64,000 bases of DNA from Psoroptes ovis (GCA_002943765.1 PQWQ01000005.1:3721001-3785000), one strand, 5' to 3'; shown: positions 48,402-58,779, numbered from the stretch's first letter. Made by a program: numbers and translations. Notes: generated from the letters alone by a model not told the origin.

Positions 48402-48407
48402 TTTATT
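48402..48407 (-). terminator. Candidate polyadenylation signal of gene 2
   Basis: TTTATT on the + strand (AATAAA on the - strand) 160 bp after the gene 2 stop, followed by a type C MITE in the direction of transcription. It is the nearest clean hexamer, but others occur further on. Confidence 0.3.
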
Positions 48408-48566
48408 TTGAATTTTTTTTTTGATAAATAAATTATTTAAATCATTTTAAATTGTTGTTCCATTATTTCAACAATCATTTGTATTTTTCACAAACAAAAA
48501 TATTTCACAAAAAATAATTTGAATTTGAAATAGTGATTTCCCCAGTGTGACCAATGACAAATCAAA

Positions 48567-48767
48567 TCACTCAACAAATCGTACTTTGATTGTTGATTTT
48601 GTTGTTGATGTGCATGTTGGTGATTTGGATGTTTGCTGCTGCTGTGGCTGTGGATGCTGTTCCAGCGTTGCCTGACCATTCATTTGACGATTATTCATTT
48701 TGGCAAAGGATTGTGTCGCTTTTTCAGCTGTAGTTGATGAAGATAGAGCCATGACAAGCGAATCCTG
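48567..48767 (-). CDS. side-like: Gene 2 exon L: C-terminus and stop
   Basis: Acceptor CACTTCCAG|CAGGAT in phase 0; an alternative acceptor 3 nt downstream would drop one Gln. Product: QDSLVMALSSSTTAEKATQS, then FAKMNNRQMNGQATLEQHPQ, Gln-rich sequence and a basic end TTKSTIKVRFVE before the stop. Gene 1 has no counterpart exon, which supports divergence of the tails after duplication. Confidence 0.72.
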   Translation of the reverse strand, partial: QDSLVMALSSSTTAEKATQSFAKMNNRQMNGQATLEQHPQPQQQQTSKSPTCTSTTKSTIKVRFVE

Positions 48768-51700
48768 CTGGAAGTGAAAACAAAAGAAATAAATAAGATG
48801 AATAAACAAATTATTTTCTTGCATTTTGTTTGAATTGTGCAAGCATTAGGTTGTTGTCCGAAAAGTTCTGGCCGATTAATCAATAGAGTTGCTGGATGAA
48901 AATCGGCCAAAACTTTTCGGACAATCTAATACAATATACACACTTGGTTCATTATTAATTGATTCAGCAAATGTTTATTCCGTGGATTGTTAATGTGTGA
49001 ATAAGGAAAAACATAAGGACAAAATAAATTATGTAATAAGGAAATTCACTCAATTCACTTTTACAGGTTTTCCTTAAGAATTTGACAATCAAATCGAATC
49101 AAGCGAATGAACAACAACTGAAAACTAAATTATGGGTTGTCCGGAAAGTTCTGGCTGATTTTCATATGCAACTCTATTGAATGAAGCCGAATGAACTTTT
49201 CGGACTACAACCTAATAGAATGAAGAAATCTTAATTCAAAGGTTCAAGACAAGGAAAAAGATGCTAATTCAACCAATTTTTTTCACATCTAAATTAATGA
49301 TTTTTTTTCCATCAGTTTTCATCGTCTTAATTCATTGTTCATCGTCAAATGTATCTAGTTTGTAACATGAAAACATAACAAACACGGAAAATTCAAGACT
49401 AGCAAACACTAAAAAGGTTAATTAATCAAGGCGAATACACATCTGTAACTGAAATTATCTCGGTATTTCTTAGTAGTTCTGGGTATTTCTTAGTGTTTTT
49501 TTGGCATTTCTTGGCATTTTCTGGGTGCAAAAATATCAGGATTTGAACATTGTTTTTTGACAGATTTTTTTTTGTTTTTACCAAGGTTTAAACCTACTTA
49601 CATTATTAGCATTATTAAGGCTTTTGGATGCGTAAAGAAAATGTTCCAGCGTTCCATTTGGTTCAATACTTTGATTATTATCTTGGTTTTGATTATAATT
49701 TGGCTGCTGCCCATTGAACAGTGTTGATGATGGACATAGTTTTACATGTGAATTTGGATGATGATCATCATTATGTAATAATAAAGCTTTTACATTGTTC
49801 AATTGTTTCCGAATGCTTTGATTGCCATCGTTGAATGTATAAGGGTCATTATTTGTTGTCAGCTCAGTGTATGATGATATATTATTATTTAAATTATTCA
49901 TATTTTGACAATAACAATTGATTATTGATCGTATCGATCGTTGTTGTTGTTGCTGGTGATTTGGATGCATCGAACGATTATTGTTACACCTTGGCAAAGT
50001 TATTGCTGAATACGTTGATGGTGGCGCTGTTGTCGTTGTTGTTGGATGTTGAAATGTTTGTTCATAATATTCAATTGGATATTCGATTATTGTTTTGGGA
50101 TTTGGGCCTAGAATTATGGAAAAAGATTTTGTGAAAAATTAGATGGATTGAATTGAAGCAGGCAAAAATTTATATTTAATTTGATTTTGATCAATCAATC
50201 AATCAATCGATCAATCATTCGAAATATTAGAATCGAAATTCTATTAGGTTGTCCGTAAAGTTCATTCGCCTTAATCAATAGAGTTTGTTCATGAAAATCG
50301 GCCTGAACTTTTCGAACAACCTTTCAATACAAATCTCAAATATCTTTGAATCTTTGAATTGAATTTTTGAATTTTGAATTTTTTTCGAAATAATCATCAC
50401 TTAAAATAATAAATTTCATTTTTTGAATTCATTCAATTTTATTTCAATTTTAGAATTTATTTATTTGAATTGAATAAATTCACATTTAATGTCGTCAAAT
50501 ATTAGGCTGTCCGAAAAGTTCATTCGGCTTGCGTCAATAGAGTTGCTCATTGAAAATCGGCCAAAACTTTCCGGACAATCTAATATATTTATTTCGATTT
50601 GTTTTTGAATGGGGTAAAAATCGAATCGATAAATTTCCATGAAGAGAAATGATGATAATATCATTTGATGACATCCTCATCTTCTCGTGTGTATTTCCTT
50701 CTATATTTCGGTCCCTATCTTTCACTATTTTTAGATGTTTTTCTTGAAAAGGAACCCAGAATCCCATTAACCCAGATTCATTCTGAACAATTCAATTCAA
50801 GAATTGTATTTGTATTCTTGAATTTCAACAATGAAACAAAACTAAATATTTCAAATCATCATTAACTTGTTATATTTATTTTTATCTCGTATAACGACCG
50901 ACCGATCGACGACCATTGTTTTCAATGGTCATCTTTTATGTTTTTGAAAAAAAAACACAATCGACTAGGGTGTCCGAAAAGTTCTGGCCGATTTTCATCG
51001 AGCAATTCTATCGTGATTGAGCCGAATGAACTTTTTGGACAGCCTAATACAAATAATGGACAGTTTTGGGCCTGAAATTTTTTTTATTCTTTTACATAAA
51101 ACATTTATTTATTTGTTTGTATTTGTTTGAATGCTTGTTTTGTATATTAAATAATGAAAAAACAAGCATTCAAAACATTCAAAACAAGCAAATACAAATA
51201 AATTCATTTGATTTCAACAATTTTTTTTTGCACACATATATTAAGTTGTCCGTAAAGTTGTGGCTGATTTTCATGTGCAACCCCCTATTGATTAAGCCGA
51301 ATGAACTTTTCGAGCAACCACCTAATATTTTTTTTCAACAAATAAACATTCATTTTGTCTTGTCTCGTTCTCTTAACATGTTTTATTAAAACATGTTTGA
51401 TAACAGCAAACTCGATTTGGACCCAACAACAAACACTGGGTCCGAAAAACACCAAGGTCTTAAGGAAAAAAAATTATTTCTTTGCTGTTTTCTTTAGAAT
51501 TTGAAATTTTGGAGATGAACCAAAACAGAAATAAAAACATTTCCATTTTATTAGGTTGTCCGAAAAGTTTTTGCCGTTTATATCATAGAGAATCATGAGA
51601 AAATTGGCAAGAACTTATCGGACAACCTAATATTCAAGAAAAAAAGCAAAGAATTTCAATCTGTGAATGGCATCATTCGTAAATTATTGATTTCATTTTC

Positions 51701-54700
51701 CTTGGTTCCATGTTCCTTGTTCAAGGAAAAAATTCAGATTTTTTTTTAGAGAAAAAACCCTTAAAACTTGGCAAAAAAAAAAAACATTTCTTGGCATCTC
51801 AGCAGAACCTAAGAAAATGCGAAGATTCGCGATGTTTTCTTTGGGCCCAAGACCCAATGTTCGCAGAGAAAAATTGACAAATAATTTAATGATATTATCA
51901 ATTTTAATTTTTTTGGTAATTTATGGTCGATTATCAGGTCATTTTTGGGCTCGTTTTTTGGTTTGTTTGTGCTTTTTCATCGGACCAAAGCTGTTTTTGA
52001 TTTTTTCTATTTTTTTTCAAGATTTCTGCCTGGTAAATATGATTTTAAGGATATTTAAAAATTTATTGGTGTCTCTCTCTCTCCCTTGTATATATGTGTA
52101 TGATTGCAATGATTTCATTATTTTTGAAAAATAAATAAATAAATATTAGGTTGTCCTATAAGTTTTGGCCGATTTTCATGTACAACTCTATTTGAATAAG
52201 CCGAATGAACTTTTCGGACAACCTAAATAAAAAAATTTTTATTTATTTATTTATTTATCGATTTCAAAAAAAAAACATGATTCATGAAAATCGAATCAAA
52301 TATAAATAAAATCGATTAATGAAATAATGATTGATGCGTTCGTTGGATATCTTTGGTCATTTTGTTTTATCGAGGAAATATTTATGTGCCATTATCACAT
52401 GACAATTTCAGGACGAATAAATAAATAAATATCAAAGGAAAAGAGCAAAAGGAACCTGGACATTTACGGGCTCGAAATAAGGTCAAAAATATTTATTTTA
52501 TTAAGGGCGTAACTCGATAAACTAAGCAAGCAAAGCCATCAAACGCCCAATACAAGCCTAATATTTCAAATATTTCAAATAAAAACAAGAATGATAATCA
52601 ACTTACAATGATTCAATGTTTGATTATGATGATCACTATCATTGATCATCGCCTGTTGTCTTTGTAATGTTTGACCATTGATAATTGTTTGTCCGTCATC
52701 AATATCAGTATCAGTATTATTGATCATAAATGTAACCATTTCGATGGAATTCGTTCCAATTTTCAATGGTGAAGACTGAATAATTCGATGTGTGGATGAT
52801 GGTGATGATTGGCTGTGTGGATTGATTAAATGAATCAATATGTTAATCATTCGATATTAAAATTTGAAAAAAAAGAAGTGTTATAATAATAAATTATTAA
52901 GGCTGTCCGAAAAGTTCTGGCTGAAATTTTCATATGAGCAACTCTATATTGTAATTAAGCCGAATGAACTTTTCGGACAACCTAATAATATAAATGAAAA
53001 ATAATACTGAATCACATACATTGTATTTAAAGAATTTAAACATTGTTGTTGTTGCGGTTGCTGCGGTTGTTGAATTAATGTATTTGTACAGGAAGAAGTA
53101 TTTACATCGTTATTATTACTGTTATTATTATCGTCATTAAAATAATTTGATATGTCCGTAATATCATCATCATGGCCATTATGTTTAGTCGTATTCGAAT
53201 TATTATCATTATTTAATATATTTGAATGTTGTAATATTAACAATAATTTATCACCAGTGGTGGCATTATCAACATTATTACTTGGTCCGGTTATAATATG
53301 ATCTTGGGCTATAGTTCCATCATAAATCTTGGCTGCCGTTGTGTTCATTGAATCAGCTGTGATGTGATCATTATTACAAAGTAACATTTCGGAAGCGTTT
53401 GGACAAATTTCGAAATTATTTGATGTCGGTTGCTGTTGCTGCTGCTGTTGGTGGTGATCATCCCGAAAGCCATTAGGGTAATGACCTTGATCATTTTTCA
53501 AATCATCATTGATGGCGCCACCATTATCACTTTGATTTGATTCTAAATGAAATCGAGATAAATTTAAAATTAATTAAAAGGGGTCATTCAAAAATCAATG
53601 AAATCATACTTGTATTCGTTGATCTAAGCCCATGTTTTAATCTTTTCCTTCGAATAATTATCATCATTATTATGAATGTACTCAGTGATAATGTTGAACA
53701 TCCAACAATAAATATTATTAACAGCAAAAATGGTCTTAGATTATTCAAACGAAATTGTTCAATGTGTTCTATTCAAGGGACCAGAAAAATTATTATGAGT
53801 TACTCAATGAATTTGAATCAAATTAATATTGCTCCTGAGATGATATTTACCTAATTTTTTTGGTTGTCCAACCAGATTATTCGATTGTATCCGTATACGT
53901 TCACTTTGGCCACCATTTTGTTCATTCACCGTATAAATATAGAATTTAAAATCATCTAATTGCTCTGTTTTGATGCTATTTACATTGAATCGAATTATTG
54001 TCGATGATTGTTTCAATGATTGTTGTTGCAGCGATTTCATTGTTAAATTTTCAATCAATTCATTACGATCATTATAAATTAATAAAATATATCGATAATT
54101 TCCATTTATCGCCGATAGATGGTACTTTTGATGTTCATGTGGTTGTTCATTGATAATTTTACCATGATCAGTCCCCACGGATTTTTGATGAAAATTTCGA
54201 CCACCATAATCACTGTGACGATTTGGATCACGATTATTATTGCTGAATGCAATATGGCAATGTACCATCAATGATGTCGGTGTCAAATTTTGTAATGAAC
54301 AATTTTTCGGTGTTATTATTGGTGTTTCTATTTGGTTTTTGCAAAAAATCATAAAAATTCAAAATTTATATTATTAAATTAAATCAATCAATGCATTGAA
54401 TTCAATTCATTATTTATTAATGATTATAAAAAATATAATCATAAATAATCATAGATTGTCCGAAAAGTTTTCGCCAATTTTTCCAATGATTATCTACGAT
54501 ATAATCAGCAAAAACTTTTCGGACAACCTAATAATAAAAATTATTGATATTTTTTTTAATGATTTTCGGACATGAATTTGAAATTTATTGAATTTACGAA
54601 TTCACGAATGACTGACAAACAAACTTGGTAATTTACGAACCTGATTTACGTATATGATAAATACAAGGCTTTTGCTGTCGGCCAATACGATTCTGTGCAA

Positions 54701-57700
54701 AACAATATATGGTACCATAATGTTCATTAGTACGTGGTTGATAATACAGTATGCTACGATTGGATGGTTGTTCGAAGTTTTCAATTTCCATAAATGGTCG
54801 TAGAATGCTTTCATTATTCTTATCATTGGCCGAATTTGTATCATCATCATCATCATCATCATTATTGAATGCAAATGATGTCGCTGATGTCGCTGATGAA
54901 TTAAATTCCCAAAAAAATATGACATCTGATGGATTAGCATCAACGGAGCATTCAATTTTCAATTGTTCATATAAATCCAATTCATAAATGATTTCATTAT
55001 TCGATTCGGTTCCGTTAGGATTGACCTCAGTGGCCCCAATCGATGAACAAATTGGTGAATATTTTACATTTAATTCAACCAATTCACTGTAGCTTTTACC
55101 CATACGATTCTGGGCCCAACATTGATATTGTCCGAAATGTTTTCGTTGAACATTTTTAATTATTATTGAATTATTACGGATTTCAATTTCTTGCTCATCA
55201 TTATCATCGGCGCCATCATCCGGATCATCCGTATCATACGGATCATTGTTTAGGCCATAATTTCTACGATTATTTTCATTTTCATCATTATCATTATCAC
55301 CATCATCGTAATTATCATTGTTGAAATCATAATCATCATCAACATTAATTGAATTATTATTACTCATCAATAATTCTGTTGTTGTATTTGAGGCTATAGT
55401 TGTTGTTGTTGTTGTTGTTGTTGTTGTAGATATCGATGAATTCGTTCTTCTTTTTCTACTTGTAATATTTACATTAATATTAATGTTATTATTATTATGA
55501 TTACGATTGAATTTATTTATTGATTTTCGATTTAATAATTCCCTTCCATTGAATAACCAACCAAATTGTTCGATTGAAGGATTTGCCTTTGTGAAATAAT
55601 ATATGAATTAATGTTATATGATTGAATTTGGTAAAATAAAGGAGAGAGAAAATAGAAATTGATGAAAATATTCTATTAGGTTGTCCGAAAAGTTTTGGCC
55701 GAATTTCATCCAGCAACTCTATTGTGATTGAGCCGAATGAACTTTTCGGACAGCCTAATAATATTAGAAATTATCTGATTATAAATTTATGCTCCACAAA
55801 ATTTCATAAATATACAAGTTTTATTTGGTTTTTGATTTGACAAACCAAAAATCACATTCATTCCATTCCTTTATATGGAGAATTATTACTGAATGATGAT
55901 GAATGCTTGCAATCAATGAATATCTTTTGATTAAGTTTCCCCAGAAAAAAAATACTAATATTAGGCTGTCCGAAAAGTTCATTCCGCTTGCATCAATAGA
56001 ATTGTTCATTTAAAAATCGGTCAGAACTTTTCGGACAACCTAATAATATTCAATTGCCAAAATTATTCACCAGCTCCTAATGACCATTCAAATAGCTTCA
56101 AGGTATCAGGCTATTTGGTCCAGTAAAATGGCCAACCATGGAAATTGTGGCCATTGGCAATGTATATGAATTTCCTTTTGTTTTTCACTTCTCTTCTCTC
56201 ACCTTCATTTGTTCATTGAATCTAAATCTAAATAAATCGAAAATTTGATCAAATATTCTGATCAAATTTCTGATGATATTTGCACAAGCTGAACATTTCA
56301 TTTTATATTAGGTTGTCCGAAAAGTTGTGGCCTATTTTCATGTATAACTCTATTGATTAAGCCGAATGAACTTTTCGGACAACCAAATATATTCGTGTGA
56401 AATTTGGCTAATTTACTATGGTAAAATGAAAATGTTCAAAGCAAGAGAAATTAAAGAAAACATCATTTCTCATTGAATTCTTACTTAATTTACAATTCAA
56501 GAAATGATCATTAAATGATGATTGCTTCAGCTATTTCGAAAAAATCATCAAATAAGAAGAAGAGCAAAAAAAAAATCGATTAACAATTGAAAATCAATGG
56601 TTATTATTATTATTATTATCGAATCAATTGATTTTTCGAGGTTTTATGTTGTTGATTCGACCAACACACAAAATGAGATTCAAAGAATTTCAATCGAAAT
56701 TCCATCAAATTTTCGTCAAATTTCGATTAAATCGTTAATTTATTTTTGATTCGTTCATTACAATCTAAGATTTGTTCATATCATCCTTCACTCATCCTTT
56801 CTATCTCTTTGAACATCTCTGGATCCATCCATTCACATGATTTTTAATTATAAAATTGTCAAAATGATTATTTTGAAAATCTTAAAAGTGTGAAACCAAA
56901 GAAAGTGTCAAATTGCCATCAAATATACATGCATAATGACAGCCAAAATCATGTCGAAAATCCTTAATTCGATTCGTGGGTATTCGTTTAATCAAGAATT
57001 TTCTTGGTTTTCTTTGGTTTTCTCTGGGTTTGTTGGTTTGATCGAAATACACTTACTTGAATATTACAATCAAAATAAATGCTACTATTTTCAATAATTT
57101 CTTGTTGTTTTGCATTAGCACCGAGCAGCAATGACAGTATTGGTGCATCTGTTTTTGTAGAAATAAATTTCAAGATTGTATTAATCAGAAATCGTTTTGA
57201 ATTTAGACCCAAGAACAACTTACATAGAATATCCAATCGGATACTATCATGGAGTTCAAATGTTTTAAATTTTTGATTTCTTGCCACACAAGACAATCGT
57301 TCACCATTATCATCGATTGTCGGTATGAATGCCAAATAATTGGTCGTCACCGAACCATCATCCGATGTTGTTTCACTAAAATGTTCCATTGGTTTGCCAT
57401 TTTTATACCATTGAATTTTTGCTGGTGGTCGTGAACCGCTTGATTGGCAAATCAACTCAATACGTTCACCAACAATCATATTGTGTAATGGTCGAACAAT
57501 TTTTACTTCTAATGGTTTTACTTTTTGGGGAGCAGAAATCATTGTCAATGTTATAATCGATTCATTTAAACTGAAACTTACAATTCATATCAATCAATAT
57601 CGTTTTCGTAATGGGCACTGTTAAATTTGTGTTCCGAGATTCACATGTTAAAGGCATCATTAAATGTCGACGAGACAATTTACGAATATGTAAAATGGTT

Positions 57701-58779
57701 TTTACAATCGACAATGGATTAGATTTTTGATTATTACTATTTTTCAATGGGATTGATTCATCATTGATTATGAACATATTGTCATCATCATCATCGTTTT
57801 TATCACCGAAATTATTTTCAATTATTTGTTCACCCCTCCACCATGTAACGGTCGGCAGTGGGTAACCACCTTCCGAAACACATGTTAAATTCAACGAACT
57901 ATCTTCATTAAATGGACCAGCAATATCATTGATATGATTATTATTTTTATCATAAATTGATAGCTTTTTGGCCGGCACTATTTTCCGGACAGGGCAAAAT
58001 TAGATTAAATTAAATCTCAGATTGAAAATTTTAAAAGAAATAATTAAGAAAAATCACATACCTATCACATTCAATTTCATCACTCGATTAATGGTACGAT
58101 CACGACGAAAATCAACACGACAACGATATTCGGCCGTATCCGATGCGATTGTATAATGAAAATTTAAATACGAAATCGGATATGTTATATTGAATGTAAT
58201 ACGATTATTATCATTGATATTATCATTATTTGAATTAATATTACTACTACTGAAACGTATTTTATCGAAAAAATGCTTGGCCGTTTTAAGGTTATAACCA
58301 TTTTTATTATTTGATGTTCCACTGCCTCTTGCATCGACCGTATATATTGGTGTTGATTGATCATCACGATACCATAGTATTAATGATACATCATCATCGA
58401 TTGTTGATGGTGTTATATTACATGGTAATGATATACGTTCACCAATCAGTGTTGAATATGGTTGATATTCTATGAAGAAATAATAATTAAGTTTTTAAGA
58501 TTAAATTAAGAAATTGAATAGAATTTCAAATAATTCAAAGAATTTCCACTAATTAATGTACGAAATATCCAAAAATCATTATCATCATTTGACACTTTTA
58601 CCGAATGTCTTATAGAATTGGAATTTAAAATTCAAAAATCAAAAAATCATTACTTTTATAATAACGCATTCGATGATTTTTTTGATGATTACCGCCACTG
58701 TTGGCCAAACTACCAGTGCCCAATGGAACACCTCCAATTGTTGAACCAAATAATGTTTTACGTTCATTATCATTGTATT
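48567..58779 (-). CDS. side-like: Gene 2: sidestep-like Ig-superfamily receptor (12 exons seen, 5' end missing)
   Basis: Paralogue of gene 1, transcribed leftward. Exons in order: 58654-58779, 58062-58469, 57582-57977, 57224-57520, 57057-57148, 54641-55586, 53851-54327, 53610-53768, 53020-53542, 52607-52812, 49602-50107 and 48567-48767. The joined reading frame is open for about 1444 residues to a stop. Order: linker, Ig1, Ig2, Ig3, Ig4, Ig5, FN3, membrane helix, long Gln/Asn-rich tail. Two introns of gene 1 are absent here (within Ig2 and between Ig4 and Ig5), and there is one extra tail exon. No convincing signal-peptide exon was found, so the N-terminus is incomplete. Role as an adhesion or guidance receptor is inferred from the Sidestep family. 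Confidence 0.87.
48848..48927. mobile_element. Hybrid type A MITE
   Basis: Same join CTGGCCGATTAATCAATAG as the copy at 37654, with the extra TTG on the left. It lies 80 bp before exon L of gene 2. Confidence 0.9.
49133..49213 (+). mobile_element. Type A MITE
   Basis: Left GGGTTGTCCGG; right GGACTACAACCT. Confidence 0.91.
49602..50107 (-). CDS. side-like: Gene 2 exon K: cytoplasmic tail, part 3
   Basis: Acceptor ATTCTAG|GCCCAA (phase 1) and donor AATAAT|GTAAGT (phase 0). It starts PNPKTIIEYPIEYYEQTFQH, then poly-Thr, SAITLPRCNNNRSMHPNHQ, poly-Gln, and further on SSYTELTTNNDPYTFNDGNQ and PNGTLEHFLYASKSLNNANN. The tyrosines in YPIEYYEQ and YTEL could serve as phosphotyrosine sites (inference). 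The intron between J and K is about 2.5 kb. Confidence 0.78.
50246..50322 (-). mobile_element. Type A MITE
   Basis: Right end TTCGAACAACCT. Confidence 0.92.
50504..50581 (-). mobile_element. Type A MITE
   Basis: Left AGGCTGTCC; right CCGGACAATCT; centre GCTTGCGTCAATAG. Confidence 0.93.
50967..51045 (+). mobile_element. Type A MITE
   Basis: Left shortened to AGGGTGTCC; right TTGGACAGCCT. Confidence 0.92.
51243..51323 (+). mobile_element. Type A MITE
   Basis: Left AAGTTGTCCGTAAAG; right CGAGCAACCACCT. Confidence 0.88.
51553..51628 (-). mobile_element. Type B MITE
   Basis: Core CCGTTTATATCATAGAG; right ACTTATCGGACAACCT combines C-like and A-like bases. Confidence 0.87.
52148..52224 (+). mobile_element. 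Type A MITE
   Basis: Left AGGTTGTCCTATAAG is close to type C; followed by ATTTATTTATTT. Confidence 0.92.
52607..52812 (-). CDS. side-like: Gene 2 exon J: cytoplasmic tail, part 2
   Basis: Acceptor CAATCCACACAG|CCAATC (phase 2) and donor CATT|GTAAGT (phase 1). Product: QSSPSSTHRIIQSSPLKIGT, then NSIEMVTFMINNTDTDIDDG and QTLQRQQAMINDSDHHNQTL. Ser-Pro pairs could be phosphorylation sites (inference). Phases equal those of gene 1 exon 12; sequence similarity is not visible. Confidence 0.75.
52900..52983 (+). mobile_element. Type A MITE in a 207-bp intron
   Basis: Left AGGCTGTCC; small duplications in the core (CTGAAATTTTC, TATATTGTAATTAAG). Lies between exons I and J of gene 2. Confidence 0.93.
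53020..53542 (-). CDS. side-like: Gene 2 exon I: cytoplasmic tail, part 1
   Basis: Acceptor TTTCATTTAG|AATCAA (phase 1) and donor ATACAAT|GTATGT (phase 2). It starts SNQSDNGGAINDDLKNDQGH, has poly-Gln and a long Asp/Asn-rich part, then QQPQQPQQQQCLNSL. No domain recognised. Its phase pattern equals gene 1 exon 11. The next intron is only 207 bp, 84 bp of it a MITE. Confidence 0.8.
53610..53768 (-). CDS. side-like: Gene 2 exon H: transmembrane helix
   Basis: Acceptor CCTTGAATAG|AACACA and donor AATACAA|GTATGA, 159 nt, phase 1 to 1. It encodes HIEQFRLNNLRP, then a hydrophobic run of about 27 residues (FLLLIIFIVGCSTLSLSTFI, continuing IMMIII) and basic RRKRLKHGLRS. The exon was found by phase and paralogy; it is too short for a simple ORF scan. 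Confidence 0.85.
53851..54327 (-). CDS. side-like: Gene 2 exon G: fibronectin type III domain
   Basis: Acceptor AACCAAATAG|AAACAC and donor AAATTAG|GTAAAT, phase 1 to 1, 159 codons. It starts TPIITPKNCSLQNLTPTSLM, aligning with NCTLINKTTHSL of gene 1, and has YRYILLIYNDRNELIENLT and FKFYIYTVNEQNGGQSERIR. An insert of about 45 residues rich in His, Asn and Gly separates the first two strands, making it 59 codons longer than in gene 1. Confidence 0.87.
54453..54529 (+). mobile_element. Type B MITE
   Basis: Left AGATTGTCC; core TATCTACGATATAATC; in the intron between exons F and G of gene 2. Confidence 0.9.
54641..55586 (-). CDS. side-like: Gene 2 exon F: rest of Ig domain 4 plus Ig domain 5
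   Basis: Acceptor TTTCACAAAG|GCAAAT (phase 0) and donor AATCAG|GTTCGT (phase 1), 946 nt. It starts ANPSIEQFGWLFNGRELLN, then has a low-complexity insert of about 115 residues (Asn, ten Thr in a row, then Asp/Asn/Glu) inside the Ig4 fold, followed by HFGQYQCWAQNRMGKSYSEL. Ig5 follows without an intron: LKIECSVDANPSDVIFFWEF, seven Asp in a loop, and TIYCFAQNRIGRQQKPCIYH. The donor GTTCGT is weak, but gene 1 uses the same position and phase. Confidence 0.88.
55678..55756 (+). mobile_element. Type A MITE
   Basis: Left canonical, right GGACAGCCT; 92 bp before exon F of gene 2. Confidence 0.94.
55963..56041 (-). mobile_element. Type A MITE
   Basis: Left AGGCTGTCC, right canonical; centre GCTTGCATCAATAG as in the copy at 40779. 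Confidence 0.94.
56310..56384 (+). mobile_element. Type A MITE
   Basis: Inner TTGTGGCCTATTTTC; right GGACAACCA. Confidence 0.93.
57057..57148 (-). CDS. side-like: Gene 2 exon E: first part of Ig domain 4
   Basis: Acceptor CAAAAACAG|ATGC and donor ATTCAA|GTAAGT, 92 nt, phase 1 to 0, the same length and phases as gene 1 exon 6. Product: APILSLLLGANAKQQEIIEN, then SSIYFDCNIQ with the first Ig4 cysteine. The following intron (55587-57056) is about 1.5 kb and holds three MITEs. Confidence 0.9.
57224..57520 (-). CDS. side-like: Gene 2 exon D: Ig domain 3
   Basis: Acceptor CCCCAAAAAG|TAAAAC and donor CTAT|GTAAGT, phase 1 to 1. It starts KPLEVKIVRPLHNMIVGERI, then ELICQSSGSRPPAKIQWYKN with the first cysteine, DDGSVTTNYLAFIPTIDDNG and RLSCVARNQK with the second. 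This is the most regular of the ten Ig domains in the window and lacks the inserts of gene 1. Confidence 0.93.
57582..57977 (-). CDS. side-like: Gene 2 exon C: complete Ig domain 2
   Basis: Acceptor GAAAATAG|TGCCGG and donor AATT|GTAAGT, phase 1 to 1. It encodes IAGPFNEDSSLNLTC, GGYPLPTVTWWRGEQ and LTCESRNTNLTVPITKT. The whole domain is in one exon, whereas gene 1 splits it over 31814-31924 and 35386-35589. An acidic Asp/Asn run follows the WW motif. Confidence 0.92.
58062..58469 (-). CDS. side-like: Gene 2 exon B: V-type Ig domain 1
   Basis: Acceptor TTCTTCATAG|AATATC and donor GATAG|GTATGT, phase 1 to 1, 136 codons. It encodes STLIGERISLPCNIT (first cysteine), LILWYRDDQSTPIYTVDARG and TAEYRCRVDFRRDRTINRVM (second cysteine). 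Relative to gene 1 it has an extra Asn-rich loop between the C' and E strands. Confidence 0.93.
58654..58779 (-). CDS. side-like: Gene 2 exon A: N-terminal linker before Ig1
   Basis: Acceptor AAATTACAG|AATAC and donor TATAAAA|GTAATG, 126 nt, phase 1 to 1, below simple ORF-scan length. It encodes YNDNERKTLFGSTIGGVPLG, then TGSLANSGGNHQKNHRMRYY, a Gly/Asn-rich hydrophilic linker that leads in frame into Ig1. No counterpart was found in gene 1. It must be preceded by at least one exon carrying the start and signal peptide. Confidence 0.7.

Larger units (their letters stand above)
47590..48566. other. 3' flank of gene 2
   Basis: AT-rich sequence with one type A and one type C MITE and the likely 3' UTR of gene 2. 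Confidence 0.6.

Noticed and set aside
53861..53882. TTGGTTGTCCAACCAGATT as another MITE end
   Set aside because: It lies inside the FN3 exon of gene 2 and reads LVGQP; it lacks the CGAAAAG part and a partner end.
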